From positions 1-16,517 of the forward strand of contig CAADWS010000201.1 of NCBI GenBank assembly GCA_900752815.1: a stretch of 16,517 nucleotides of DNA, read 5' to 3'. A program made the translations under genes and the position numbers. Of the stretch, positions 1-7,045 are shown in pieces. The notes under the pieces are model-generated. The model ran no database searches. It was not told where the DNA came from and worked only from the letters and a program-made list of their open reading frames with translations. Every line of letters starts with the position of its first letter. The first letter of the stretch is position 1. The stretch is from Bacteroidaceae bacterium (lineage in GTDB: Bacteria; Bacteroidota; Bacteroidia; Bacteroidales; Bacteroidaceae).

Positions 1-246
1 CAGGACGTTACAAAGAGCGGAAGATATGGACGGAAGGGCATACACGAGGAATCGGAAAAAACACTCAGTACGATAGAAAATCCTAAAGTACTGACTGTTT
101 TTTCTGTCGGTACTTTAGGATTTTCTATCGTACTGAGTGTTCACGCGACACAATACCACAAAAAATACGGGGGGAACGCGAAACTATCACCCGAATGGAA
201 AAGGCATGCCCTTCCATGCCCTCAACGTAAAATCCTGTGCAGGATG
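1..246. other. Intergenic segment at the left edge
   Basis: No convincing coding sequence on either strand. The segment lies downstream of the leftward fucosidase gene, which ends at 247. Its main content is the perfect inverted repeat at 60-141. A few short imperfect palindromes lie near 195-217 and 232-245 and are too small to interpret. The left neighbour is outside the window, so bases 1-55 could be its flank. Confidence 0.6.
56..141 (-). terminator. Perfect 32-bp inverted repeat, likely terminator of the fucosidase transcript
   Basis: Bases 60-91 are the exact reverse complement of 110-141. The pairing can continue inward in RNA through 92-95 and 106-109, leaving a loop of about 10 bases. 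On the minus strand the stem runs straight into a U tract (the complement of the A run at 56-60). It therefore has the shape of an intrinsic terminator for the leftward fucosidase gene, about 105 bases past its stop codon. On the plus strand no T run follows. A 32-bp perfect stem is far longer than a terminator needs. The arms and loop contain GTAC and ACTGACTGTTTTTTC, the same words as the tandem array at 6811-6914, so this may be a repeat-family member doing terminator duty. Confidence 0.6.
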
Positions 247-1290
247 CTAAATTCCCAAACGCTGGCGAAGTTCTTTGAGTATTTCGATGTCTTTCTCGCG
301 CAACTTGCCTTCTCTATTGGGCGGGCAGTTCAGTATAAGTATATTGTCATTGGCCGTAGCACGGCGATAAAGTTTCTCCAGTTCATCGACTGATTTGAAT
401 GTATTATCCTTCGTATTATAAAACCAACGCTGCGATATGCAGACTGTCGATTCCCATGGCATATAATAGTCCTTGCCGTCATGGGTAAATATCTTGGGGT
501 CGTTGGCTGCAGGAAGCATAGGGTCGCCCAGTCGGAAATCGCTGGGAAAATAGCGAATGGGAAATCCTTCCTGCTGATGCTCGGGGTAGACAGGATGCGC
601 ATCCACATTTTCGGGCTTGCCTATCGACCAGTTGATGCCAACCTGGCATTTCGGCTCCTCTTTTTTAATTGTGGTATAAATATCCATCAACGGCCACCGG
701 TAATTGGGCTTGACCCATCCTCCGTCAAACCAGAACTCGACTACATGCGTATATTTCCCTGTTATCTTCAGCAATTCCTTCAACTGTCCTACCATATATT
801 CATTATACGAAGCATCCAGTTTGCGGTCTTTCACATCGGCATTCTGATGGCGGTCCCACAACGAATAATACAGGCCGAGTCCCATATCATATTTTTTACA
901 AGCCTTGGCCACTGCCTCCACGACATTGGTCGTATTCGACGAACTGGCCACGTCGTAATCGGTATATTTACTGTCCCACAGACAAAATCCGTCATGATGC
1001 TTTGTAATCAGAATAAGATATTTCATACCGGCTTCCTTGGCTGCACGGACCCACTGCTCCGCATCAATCTGTGCAGGTGCATAACTTTTTGCCGGCAATG
1101 TGCCATCCGTCCATTCCTGGTCGTGAAAAGTATTGATTCCAAAATGGACAAACATGCCATACTTGCGGTCAATCTGCGCTTTCTGTGCAGCGCTCGGCTG
1201 CAAAGAGGGTTGTGGAAGGATTACTTTCTGTGCCGGCGCGGCAACCAGCCCCATGATGCCCAACAGGCATGTCACTACTGTTTTTTTCAT
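247..1290 (-). CDS. Secreted GH29 alpha-L-fucosidase, catalytic domain only
   Basis: A 347-residue glycoside hydrolase of family 29, which removes alpha-L-fucose from glycans by a retaining mechanism. Residues 1-20 are a signal peptide ending APA before QK, with no lipobox, so a periplasmic or exported enzyme is expected. Family landmarks in order: FVHFG at 47-51, KHHDGF at 97-102, and EFWFDGG at 185-191, where D189 is the expected nucleophile. MPWES at 277-281 makes E280 a candidate acid/base. The protein ends in NILILNCPPNREG, which normally closes the catalytic barrel, so it lacks the C-terminal beta-sandwich of longer family members; this looks natural rather than truncated. The ATG start is chosen because the signal peptide follows at once. 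The gene is alone on its strand, with a likely promoter at 1388-1418 and a long hairpin after the stop. Linkage specificity (1,2 versus 1,3/4) cannot be read from sequence. Confidence 0.93.
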   Translation of the reverse strand: MKKTVVTCLLGIMGLVAAPAQKVILPQPSLQPSAAQKAQIDRKYGMFVHFGINTFHDQEWTDGTLPAKSYAPAQIDAEQWVRAAKEAGMKYLILITKHHDGFCLWDSKYTDYDVASSSNTTNVVEAVAKACKKYDMGLGLYYSLWDRHQNADVKDRKLDASYNEYMVGQLKELLKITGKYTHVVEFWFDGGWVKPNYRWPLMDIYTTIKKEEPKCQVGINWSIGKPENVDAHPVYPEHQQEGFPIRYFPSDFRLGDPMLPAANDPKIFTHDGKDYYMPWESTVCISQRWFYNTKDNTFKSVDELEKLYRRATANDNILILNCPPNREGKLREKDIEILKELRQRLGI

Positions 1291-1387
1291 TGTTATTGTT
1301 TGTTTTTTTTAAGGTTTTACAATCATGTGTTTTCTTTTGCGACGCGGTCTTTTCCTAAATCAATTCCGAAAAAGCCATGATTTCCTG

Positions 1388-1418
1388 CAAAAATAGCGAA
1401 AGGCGGGCGCACAGACAA
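1388..1418 (-). promoter_or_regulatory. Candidate Bacteroidetes promoter for the fucosidase
   Basis: Read on the minus strand, 1395-1388 is TATTTTTG, an exact match to the TAnnTTTG -7 element. TTG at 1418-1416 lies 20 bases further upstream, in the range for the -33 element. The implied leader is roughly 90 bases. The region is A/T-rich, so a chance match is possible. Confidence 0.45.
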
Positions 1419-1602
1419 GACAAATGCTCTTTTTTCAATGGCGGCAGGAGAACGCTATCCTCCTTTCCTGCCAGTAACAGGAAAAGAAATGCAGGCTAAC
1501 CCAAAAGCAGCAGACAGACCGCAGCTTCTACTCTTGCCCGACCTATCCGGGCTGAGCATCACCCTCAACTACAGCACATCCATAAACACTTTGCCTGAAA
1601 CG

Positions 1603-1660
1603 TTTTGACGCCACACTATCCGGACGGCTTGCGCAATTGCCGGAAGGTATGGCGTCAAAA
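1603..1660. repeat. Imperfect 21-bp inverted repeat in the PiT 3' flank
   Basis: Arms 1603-1623 and 1640-1660 pair over 18 of 21 positions, with a 16-base loop. The outer ends are TTTTGACGCCA and TGGCGTCAAAA, so the T run lies on the left and the A run on the right. That is the reverse of an intrinsic terminator on either strand: the minus-strand transcript continues CGTTTC after the stem with no U tract. It begins about 40 bases past the PiT stop, so it could still be a 3' end-stabilising hairpin or part of a factor-dependent terminator. Its role is unknown. Confidence 0.6.
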
Positions 1661-1699
1661 AAACAGTCGGCATCCCCCTACGGGGTACCTCGCTCCCTA

Positions 1700-3946
1700 T
1701 CAGAGCAACTCATGGAAGCGATGGCAATGTTTCATCAAATCACGTAACTCTACGTCCACCTGTTCCGATTCCTGAACTACATGGAGAAGAAGGGTTGCCG
1801 CTGTCATGTTACGGTCGGCCGTCTGCAAATCGACAGAGAGGTCGTGGCGAAGACTGGCAAAGTCCTTGCGGAGCAACTTACCCTCATCCAAGATTCTCCG
1901 ATAATTCTCCGCATCGATATGCCCCAGCATTTCAGCCGACTGCTCCATCAGGTCAATCAGCCGGTTGCGCAAGACCATATAGCGTGCCACGTCGGCAGCA
2001 TTCACCGGTGTGAAATGATTGTCAACATGCTCGGTAGCCGGTTCGTTGATACGTTGCAATCCATACAGTATCTGCAGCAATGAATTATGTATAAGATGGA
2101 AATTCGTACTCATACGCACGGCGTCGGCCGGTTCCGCCCGGCGCAGACAGATGATTTCTCTCCGCCGCAGATTCTTCTGCTTGCGTTTTCCCGCCACCAG
2201 CAATTTATCCGAACGGCGCAACTGTTTCAGATTTTCACCTGCCAATCCGTCGGTCATGTTGCGCAGACAACCGGCGAAATCTCGAAGCAAACGTCCGGTG
2301 CTTTCGAAAAGATGGCGCTCCACCATCGGCAACACCGCCTTGCGGTCAGTGCAAGCCAATATTTCGCGGAACAAATCATCCCCTTCCTGCACTTCCGCCT
2401 GCTTGCGGCGATAACGCTGATGGCTGTGCCAAAGGGCGTAAATACCGGCCGCAACAATAATCACGACCACGACGTCACCTCCAAAATACATGGACAGCGC
2501 AACGAAGAAACATGCAGTAAACGCCACACCCGCGGTAATGAACCAACCACCGATGACCGTCAGCACGCCTGTGATGCGGAACACTGCACTTTCACGTGTC
2601 CAGGCACGGTCGGCCAGGCTGGAACCCATCGCAACCATAAAGGTGACATAGGTGGTAGACAAGGGCAACTTGAGCGACGTACCCAGGGCTATGATCAGAG
2701 CTGCCACTACCAGATTGACCGCAGCACGCACCAGGTCGAAGCTGACGCCTTCGCGTTCTTCCACCTCGCAGGGTACAAAACGGGAGTCTATGAAACGCAA
2801 CACCCGCGCCGGCACCACACGCACCACTGCCGACCCGACAGAATCGCCCCAGCGCACCAGGCTGCGCGCCGCACGGGAAGAGCCAAACATCTCGTCACCT
2901 TCATCCTTGCCGGACAGGCTGATGGAAGTCTTCACCACATTGTGGGCCTTCTTCGAGGTGGCCAGCGAGATGACCATAATGACACCTGCCAGAATCAAAT
3001 ATAACTTCGGCGTGCTGGCAGACTCACGCAGCTGCTCCATCGTAAAGCCCATCACATCGGTAGCACCTGCCGCCGTGAAATATTCATAAGAAGAAAGACC
3101 GGCCAGAGGAACACCGATAAAGTTTACAAGGTCGTTGCCGGCAAAAGCCATTGCCAAGGCAAAAGTACCCGTCAGCACAACTACGCGGAACACGTTGACT
3201 CCCATAAAATGGAGTATCTGCATCAGCACACTGAAGAACAGGAAACATCCGCCCAACACGCCAAGCGCATGCTCGTTGACAAACGCAATTGTTTCAGGGG
3301 TCATGAACACCAGATGCTTCATACCCTTGAACAGCATGAAATAAATGATGGACGTAATGGCAAGGCCACCGAAAATACCGCTTTTCCAACGCCAGGTGCT
3401 CTTATAATTAAAGGTAAAAACGAGTCGCGCCAAATACTGGATAAGCGCACCGAATACAAAAGCGACGGCCACAGAAAGGAATATGGCCAAAATCACCTGC
3501 AGGGCCTTGTCCGTATTCAAGAAGGCACCGAACGACATGGGGTCGGCCGCCGTTGCCACCTTGACCAGAGCCAGCGCAAAGGAGGCTCCCAAAAGTTCAA
3601 ACACCATTGCAACCGTGGTCGATGTGGGCATGCCCAGCGAATTGAACACATCAAGCAGGACGATGTCCGTCACCATCACCGCAAGGAAAATGTACATCAC
3701 TTCACGGAAATAAAACAACTCCGGATTGAACATGCCGTGCCGGGCAATGTCCATCATACCGTCGCTCATCACCGCGCCGCAAAACACGCCGGCAGCAGCA
3801 ATAATCACCACTGTGCGGAAACGCGCCGCACGCGATCCGATGGCCGAATTCATGAAGTTCACCGCATCGTTACTCACACCGACCCAAAGGTCGAAAACGG
3901 CGAGCACGAAGAGGAACAAGACCATACAAAAATATATCCATTCCAT
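1700..3946 (-). CDS. PiT-family inorganic phosphate transporter with C-terminal PhoU-like helical domain
   Basis: A 748-residue inner-membrane transporter of the PiT/PHO4 family (ion-coupled phosphate uptake). The two inverted family repeats are visible: GVSNDAVNFMNSAIGS at 23-38 and AGNDLVNFIGVPLAG at 269-283, each with the conserved ND pair (N26/D27 and N271/D272). The companion motifs GMPTSTT (105-111) and KLPLSTT (426-432) are also present. About ten or more hydrophobic segments fill residues 1-505, split by a polar loop at about 332-400. Residues 515-748 are soluble, charged and helical, resembling PhoU/DUF47-type regulators; plain PiT proteins are usually 400-500 residues, so the tail is an added domain. 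That assignment is by general character, not a firm motif. The gene is divergent from a PhoB/PhoR-like pair, which supports phosphate as substrate. The ATG at 3946 starts directly at the first membrane segment. Confidence 0.92.
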   Translation of the reverse strand: MEWIYFCMVLFLFVLAVFDLWVGVSNDAVNFMNSAIGSRAARFRTVVIIAAAGVFCGAVMSDGMMDIARHGMFNPELFYFREVMYIFLAVMVTDIVLLDVFNSLGMPTSTTVAMVFELLGASFALALVKVATAADPMSFGAFLNTDKALQVILAIFLSVAVAFVFGALIQYLARLVFTFNYKSTWRWKSGIFGGLAITSIIYFMLFKGMKHLVFMTPETIAFVNEHALGVLGGCFLFFSVLMQILHFMGVNVFRVVVLTGTFALAMAFAGNDLVNFIGVPLAGLSSYEYFTAAGATDVMGFTMEQLRESASTPKLYLILAGVIMVISLATSKKAHNVVKTSISLSGKDEGDEMFGSSRAARSLVRWGDSVGSAVVRVVPARVLRFIDSRFVPCEVEEREGVSFDLVRAAVNLVVAALIIALGTSLKLPLSTTYVTFMVAMGSSLADRAWTRESAVFRITGVLTVIGGWFITAGVAFTACFFVALSMYFGGDVVVVIIVAAGIYALWHSHQRYRRKQAEVQEGDDLFREILACTDRKAVLPMVERHLFESTGRLLRDFAGCLRNMTDGLAGENLKQLRRSDKLLVAGKRKQKNLRRREIICLRRAEPADAVRMSTNFHLIHNSLLQILYGLQRINEPATEHVDNHFTPVNAADVARYMVLRNRLIDLMEQSAEMLGHIDAENYRRILDEGKLLRKDFASLRHDLSVDLQTADRNMTAATLLLHVVQESEQVDVELRDLMKHCHRFHELL

Positions 3947-4046
3947 AAATTAATATATTGATTTATTATTATTTATCTTCCATCATTCCTATTTCTGAAC
4001 GGGACCGGAACAGGCCGGGCACGACAGGAAGTCTCTTTTTCAAGTG

Positions 4047-4054
4047 CAAAAATA
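4047..4054 (-). promoter_or_regulatory. Candidate -7 element for PiT
   Basis: On the minus strand these bases read TATTTTTG, matching TAnnTTTG. No good -33 box sits 19-21 bases upstream; the closest TTTG (4083-4080) is 25 bases away. A weak -33 would suit an activator-dependent promoter, and the direct repeat at 4085-4101 lies just upstream. The implied leader is about 95 bases. Confidence 0.35.
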
Positions 4055-4084
4055 AGTTTACAATATGTTGAAAATATGACAAAC

Positions 4085-4102
4085 TTGTTAAGAAATTGTT
4101 AC
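4085..4102. promoter_or_regulatory. Candidate Pho box: TTGTTA direct repeat with 11-bp period
   Basis: TTGTTA occurs at 4085-4090 and again at 4096-4101, a spacing of exactly 11 bp with A-rich bases between. Read on the minus strand it is GTAACA-N5-TTAACA, very like the PhoP box of Bacillus (two TTAACA half-sites 5 bp apart). E. coli PhoB boxes also use an 11-bp repeat period. It lies just upstream of the candidate PiT -7 element, in the shared region with the regulator gene, so it could serve both directions. Two short A/T-rich half-sites can occur by chance. Confidence 0.4.
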
Positions 4103-4267
4103 ATCCCCACGCAACGGTGCAAAACCGGGATTCTTCTCCGACTCTGCGGCGCGACTTCCCTGCATTCATTTAAAATAACCGAACACAACCACCGAAAACA
4201 GCAGAAAAATGCGTAATATTGCCAAAGGAAACACAATATTCAACACCTCCTACCCCAAAAGAACATC

Positions 4268-4945
4268 ATGAACGAATACAGAATACTGGTGGTGGACGAT
4301 GAGCCCGACCTGCGCGAGATTCTGCAATGCAACCTGGAAAATGCCGGCTATGGTGTCGACACCGCAGCGTCGGCCGAGGAAGCGCTGACCCTGCTCGGCC
4401 CGCAACATTCTCTGCTGCTGCTCGACGTCATGATGGGCGGCATGTCGGGGTTCCGCCTGGCCGAAAAACTGCGCAAGGAACTGCACAACCCCATTCCCAT
4501 CATTTTCCTCACCGCCCGCGACACGGAAAACGACCTGCTGACCGGCTTTTCGGCCGGCGGCGACGACTATATAGCCAAACCCTTCTCATTGCAGGAAGTG
4601 CTGGCACGCATCAAAGCGCTGCTGCGACGGACCACTCCTCCTCCCGCCACACCGCAAAAGCCCGTGGAATCAGGGAACATCCGCATTGACCTCACCCGCA
4701 AGGTGGTGAGCATCAACGGAGAGGAACTGCATCTGCCTCCCAAGGAATTCGGCATACTGCGGCTGCTGGCCAGTCAGCCGGGCCGCGTCTTTTCCCGCGA
4801 GGAAATACTCAGCGAGGTGTGGAAAGGTGAAAGTTGTGTGCTCGACCGTACCGTCGATGTCCACATTGCCCGCATTCGCCGCAAGTTAGGCACCGAAGGT
4901 CATCATCTTGTCAACCGTCAAGGCTATGGATACTGCTTCAGATAA
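4268..4945 (+). CDS. OmpR/PhoB-family response regulator (PhoB/PhoP-like)
   Basis: A 225-residue DNA-binding response regulator. Residues 1-120 form a receiver domain with the acidic pair D10/D11, phospho-acceptor D53 in LLLLDVMM, T82 in FLTARD and K104 in IAKPF. Residues about 130-225 form a winged-helix DNA-binding domain of OmpR type, with the typical PPKEFGILRLLASQPGRVFS and RTVDVHIARIRRKLG segments. The overlap with the sensor kinase downstream shows they form one operon. Assignment to phosphate control is an inference. It rests on the divergent PiT gene, the PhoR-like partner, the overall resemblance to PhoB/PhoP and the 11-bp direct repeat in the shared upstream region. A different stimulus cannot be excluded. 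The start ATG precedes the first beta strand (RILVVDDE) by four residues, the normal distance. Confidence 0.93.
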   Translation: MNEYRILVVDDEPDLREILQCNLENAGYGVDTAASAEEALTLLGPQHSLLLLDVMMGGMSGFRLAEKLRKELHNPIPIIFLTARDTENDLLTGFSAGGDDYIAKPFSLQEVLARIKALLRRTTPPPATPQKPVESGNIRIDLTRKVVSINGEELHLPPKEFGILRLLASQPGRVFSREEILSEVWKGESCVLDRTVDVHIARIRRKLGTEGHHLVNRQGYGYCFR

Positions 4946-6692
4946 ACATTTTCTTTCTTTCAGCATGCGCCTGATGCTGGCGCTTTCGCTCGTTTTCACC
5001 GTTTTTTCCGCAGCCGTCATTCTTTTCGAGAAGCACAACGAACGCAATTACCGCGAAAAGATGATTGAAGCCCGCCTGCGCAGCTACGCCGACGTCATGG
5101 CCGGCATCATTGAGGGAGAAGGGCAGCGCCGGGACAGCACCCAAATCAGACATCTTACCCGCATCTTCCCGCAGGAACTGCGACTGACCGTCATCACCCG
5201 GAAAGGCAAAGTGGTCTATGAATCAGACCACCGGGCCGCCACACACATGGAACACCATGAAGACCGGCCGGAAGTGCAGGAAGCCCTCAGCCGCACAGAA
5301 GGCAGCGACCTGCGCACCTCCAGCACCACCGGACTCCCCTATTTCTACTTTGCCAAATCCTATGGCAGTTTCCTGGTCAGGGTAGCGCTTCCCTATAATG
5401 CCCTCGTGGCCGAATTCATGAAGGCCGACAACCGGTTCATGACCTTCGTGCTCATCCTGCTGGCGGCGATGCTGGTGGTTTCAGCCTTTCTGTCCTACCG
5501 CCTCAGCCGCTCCGTGCACCTGCTTCGCCGCTTTGTCCGCTCAGCCGACAAGGGGCTGGCCGACTATGACGAATTCCGCTTCCCACACTCCGATCTGGGC
5601 GACCTGGGACGCAGCCTGCTGCGCAAATACAAGGAACTGGAAGAAAGCAACCGCCTCATCGCCAAGGAGCGGGAGCGTCTGCTGCGCCATTTCCACTATT
5701 TCGAAGAGGGCATTTCCATCTTCTCGCCCGAACGGAAGAAGATATATGCCAACCCCATTTTCCTGCAATACATCAACACCATTCTCGACCAGCCCACAGC
5801 CGACATCAATGCCCTCTGGCAGCATCCGGCCTTTGCTCCTGCCGTAGAATTTCTGCAACTGAACAGCGGGAAAGCCACACACACGGAAGATGCCCCCATC
5901 TTCCGTTTCAACATCCCTGCCGGCAGCACCTTCTATGCCGTGCAACTGCTCGTCTACAACGACGGAAGCCTGGAAATGACACTCAGCGACATCACACGCG
6001 CAGAGAAAAACCGGCGACTGAAACAACAGATGAGCAACAACATCACCCACGAACTGCGCACACCCGTCAGCAGCATACGCGGATATGTCGAAACCCTGCT
6101 CAACTGTCCCAACCTTTCGGAAGAACGCCGCCGCCATTTTCTCGAACGCGCCTACAATCAGGTGGTGCGGCTGACGGACCTTATCCGCGACGTAGCGCTC
6201 ATCACCAAAACCGAAGAGGCACCCGAAACCCTCCCGCTCGAGCGCATTGAGGTGTGCTCCATCGTCGACGACATCGTGGAGGAACTGCGCCCCGATTTGC
6301 TCAACGCCCGCATGCTGATTGAAAACCACATCCCGGCCGACACCATCATCCGCGGCAACTATTCGCTCGTTTACAGCATATTCCGCAACCTCTTCGAAAA
6401 CAGCATCAGGCATGCCGGCCCTGAAACCATCATCCACGCCGAGTGCTACAACCAGGACGACACTTTCTGTTACTTCCGATATTATGACACTGGCTGCGGC
6501 GTGGCTGAAGAACATCTGCCCAGACTTTTCGAACGGTTCTACCGCGTGTCGGAAGGACGCACGCGCGACGCAGGAGGCACCGGTCTGGGACTGTCCATCG
6601 TGCGTAACGCCATACAGTTCCATCAAGGAAACATCAGTGTGCGCAACCGTCGTGAAGGCGGACTGGAATTTCTTTTCACACTGAAAAAATGA
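4926..6692 (+). CDS. PhoR-like membrane sensor histidine kinase
   Basis: About 588 residues when started at ATG 4926, which overlaps the regulator stop by 20 bases. TTG 4908 would add six residues; ATG 4965 would start directly at the first membrane helix and is equally plausible. Order of parts: membrane helix at about 14-34; extracytoplasmic domain at about 35-165 with the PhoR/WalK-type segments LTVITRKGKVVYESD and EDRPEVQEAL; second helix at about 171-191; HAMP-like linker; a PAS-like region at about 255-355; HisKA with ITHELRTP, where H375 is the autophosphorylation site; and HATPase_c with N box RNLFENSIRHA, DTGCG, FERFYR and GGTGLGLSIV. All catalytic boxes are intact. It should phosphorylate the regulator encoded just upstream. 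The sensing domain and the divergent PiT gene suggest a PhoR role, but the signal is inferred. Confidence 0.9.
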   Translation: MDTASDKHFLSFSMRLMLALSLVFTVFSAAVILFEKHNERNYREKMIEARLRSYADVMAGIIEGEGQRRDSTQIRHLTRIFPQELRLTVITRKGKVVYESDHRAATHMEHHEDRPEVQEALSRTEGSDLRTSSTTGLPYFYFAKSYGSFLVRVALPYNALVAEFMKADNRFMTFVLILLAAMLVVSAFLSYRLSRSVHLLRRFVRSADKGLADYDEFRFPHSDLGDLGRSLLRKYKELEESNRLIAKERERLLRHFHYFEEGISIFSPERKKIYANPIFLQYINTILDQPTADINALWQHPAFAPAVEFLQLNSGKATHTEDAPIFRFNIPAGSTFYAVQLLVYNDGSLEMTLSDITRAEKNRRLKQQMSNNITHELRTPVSSIRGYVETLLNCPNLSEERRRHFLERAYNQVVRLTDLIRDVALITKTEEAPETLPLERIEVCSIVDDIVEELRPDLLNARMLIENHIPADTIIRGNYSLVYSIFRNLFENSIRHAGPETIIHAECYNQDDTFCYFRYYDTGCGVAEEHLPRLFERFYRVSEGRTRDAGGTGLGLSIVRNAIQFHQGNISVRNRREGGLEFLFTLKK

Positions 6693-6778
6693 GGTGCGCC
6701 GCCCATGCCTGTGTTCCCCTGTCAGCATGGCCTCTGCATGCCGTGCGCGCTTCACGAAGACCTGGGCCATACTGCTGA

Positions 6779-6824
6779 AAAAACAGTCAGTACTTCCGTT
6801 GAAACAAAACTACTGACTGTTTTT
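6779..6824 (+). terminator. Hairpin with U tract formed by repeat-family sequence
   Basis: Bases 6779-6792 are the reverse complement of 6811-6824 (14 bp, 18-base loop). The right arm ends in a T run that is itself part of the stem, and C/T-rich sequence follows. It lies about 90 bases past the kinase stop, so it could terminate that transcript. The left arm can also pair with the fourth array unit (6777-6793 with 6873-6889, 17 bp), so alternative hairpins are possible. Confidence 0.4.
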
Positions 6825-6914
6825 CCTAAAGTACCAACTGTTTTTCCTAAAGTACCAACTGTTTTTCCTAAAGTACTGACTGTTTTTTCTAAAGTACTGA
6901 CCGTTTTTCCGTAC
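6811..6914. repeat. Tandem array of five 21-bp units with a GTAC core
   Basis: Units start at 6811, 6832, 6853, 6874 and 6895. The consensus is roughly TACtgACTGTTTTTCCTAAAG, and units two and three are identical. The last unit is 20 bases and degenerates after TTTTTCC. GTAC recurs at 6831, 6852, 6873 and 6894, exactly two helical turns apart, with further copies at 6790 and 6911. There are no spacers of unique sequence, so this is not CRISPR. The same word, with the same CCTAAAGTAC junction, occurs in the inverted repeat at 60-141. Confidence 0.85.
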
Positions 6915-6977
6915 TCCGCGCGACGGCCATTTTGCCGGCCGGGCTGCGCCCGCCTACGGCCTCATCGCCTGTTCACA

Positions 6978-7021
6978 CATCGCCCCCGCAGCCACAGCAG
7001 GCAACGGGGGCGATGCTTTTT
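6978..7021 (+). terminator. Intrinsic terminator, two-component transcript
   Basis: CATCGCCCCCG (6978-6988) pairs perfectly with 7005-7015 across a 16-base loop. The stem is followed by C and five T. Orientation fits the rightward two-component operon, whose kinase stops at 6692. The minus strand has no U tract after the stem, so it is less suited to ending the GH92 transcript, although that gene ends only 25 bases away. Confidence 0.75.
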
Positions 7022-7045
7022 CGTCTACGGCAGGAGGGACACTCC

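Larger units (their letters stand above)
1291..1699. other. 409-base gap between fucosidase and PiT
   Basis: No coding sequence that I can support. From left to right it holds the fucosidase leader and candidate promoter (to about 1424), a weak 7-bp palindrome (1443-1449 with 1466-1472), about 130 bases without visible structure, and the inverted repeat at 1603-1660 just past the PiT stop codon. A short GC-rich palindrome lies near 1674-1684. Confidence 0.6.
3947..4267. other. 321-base divergent control region between PiT and the two-component pair
   Basis: No gene. The left part is very A/T-rich (the PiT leader). It contains a minus-strand -7 element at 4047-4054 and a TTGTTA direct repeat at 4085-4101. 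On the plus strand, TAATATTG at 4214-4221 is one mismatch from the -7 consensus, about 47 bases before the regulator start, but has no clear -33 partner. An ORF of 66 codons on the minus strand here has no family features and I do not call it. Confidence 0.55.
6693..7045. other. 353-base gap between the converging kinase and GH92 genes
   Basis: No gene. It holds a 14-bp hairpin (6779-6824), the 21-bp tandem repeat array (6811-6914), a GC-rich stretch with short palindromes (about 6920-6960) and a clear plus-strand terminator (6978-7021). A 133-codon open frame across the array encodes heptad-like TVFPKVP repeats and is an artefact of a repeat length divisible by three. Confidence 0.6.

Noticed and set aside
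5541..6770. 409-codon open frame antisense to the histidine kinase
   Set aside because: It is a shadow of the GC-rich kinase gene. The kinase frame has all HisKA and HATPase motifs; the antisense product has none.
6811..6914. CRISPR-like array
   Set aside because: Units abut with no unique spacers and no cas genes are present; it is a plain tandem repeat.
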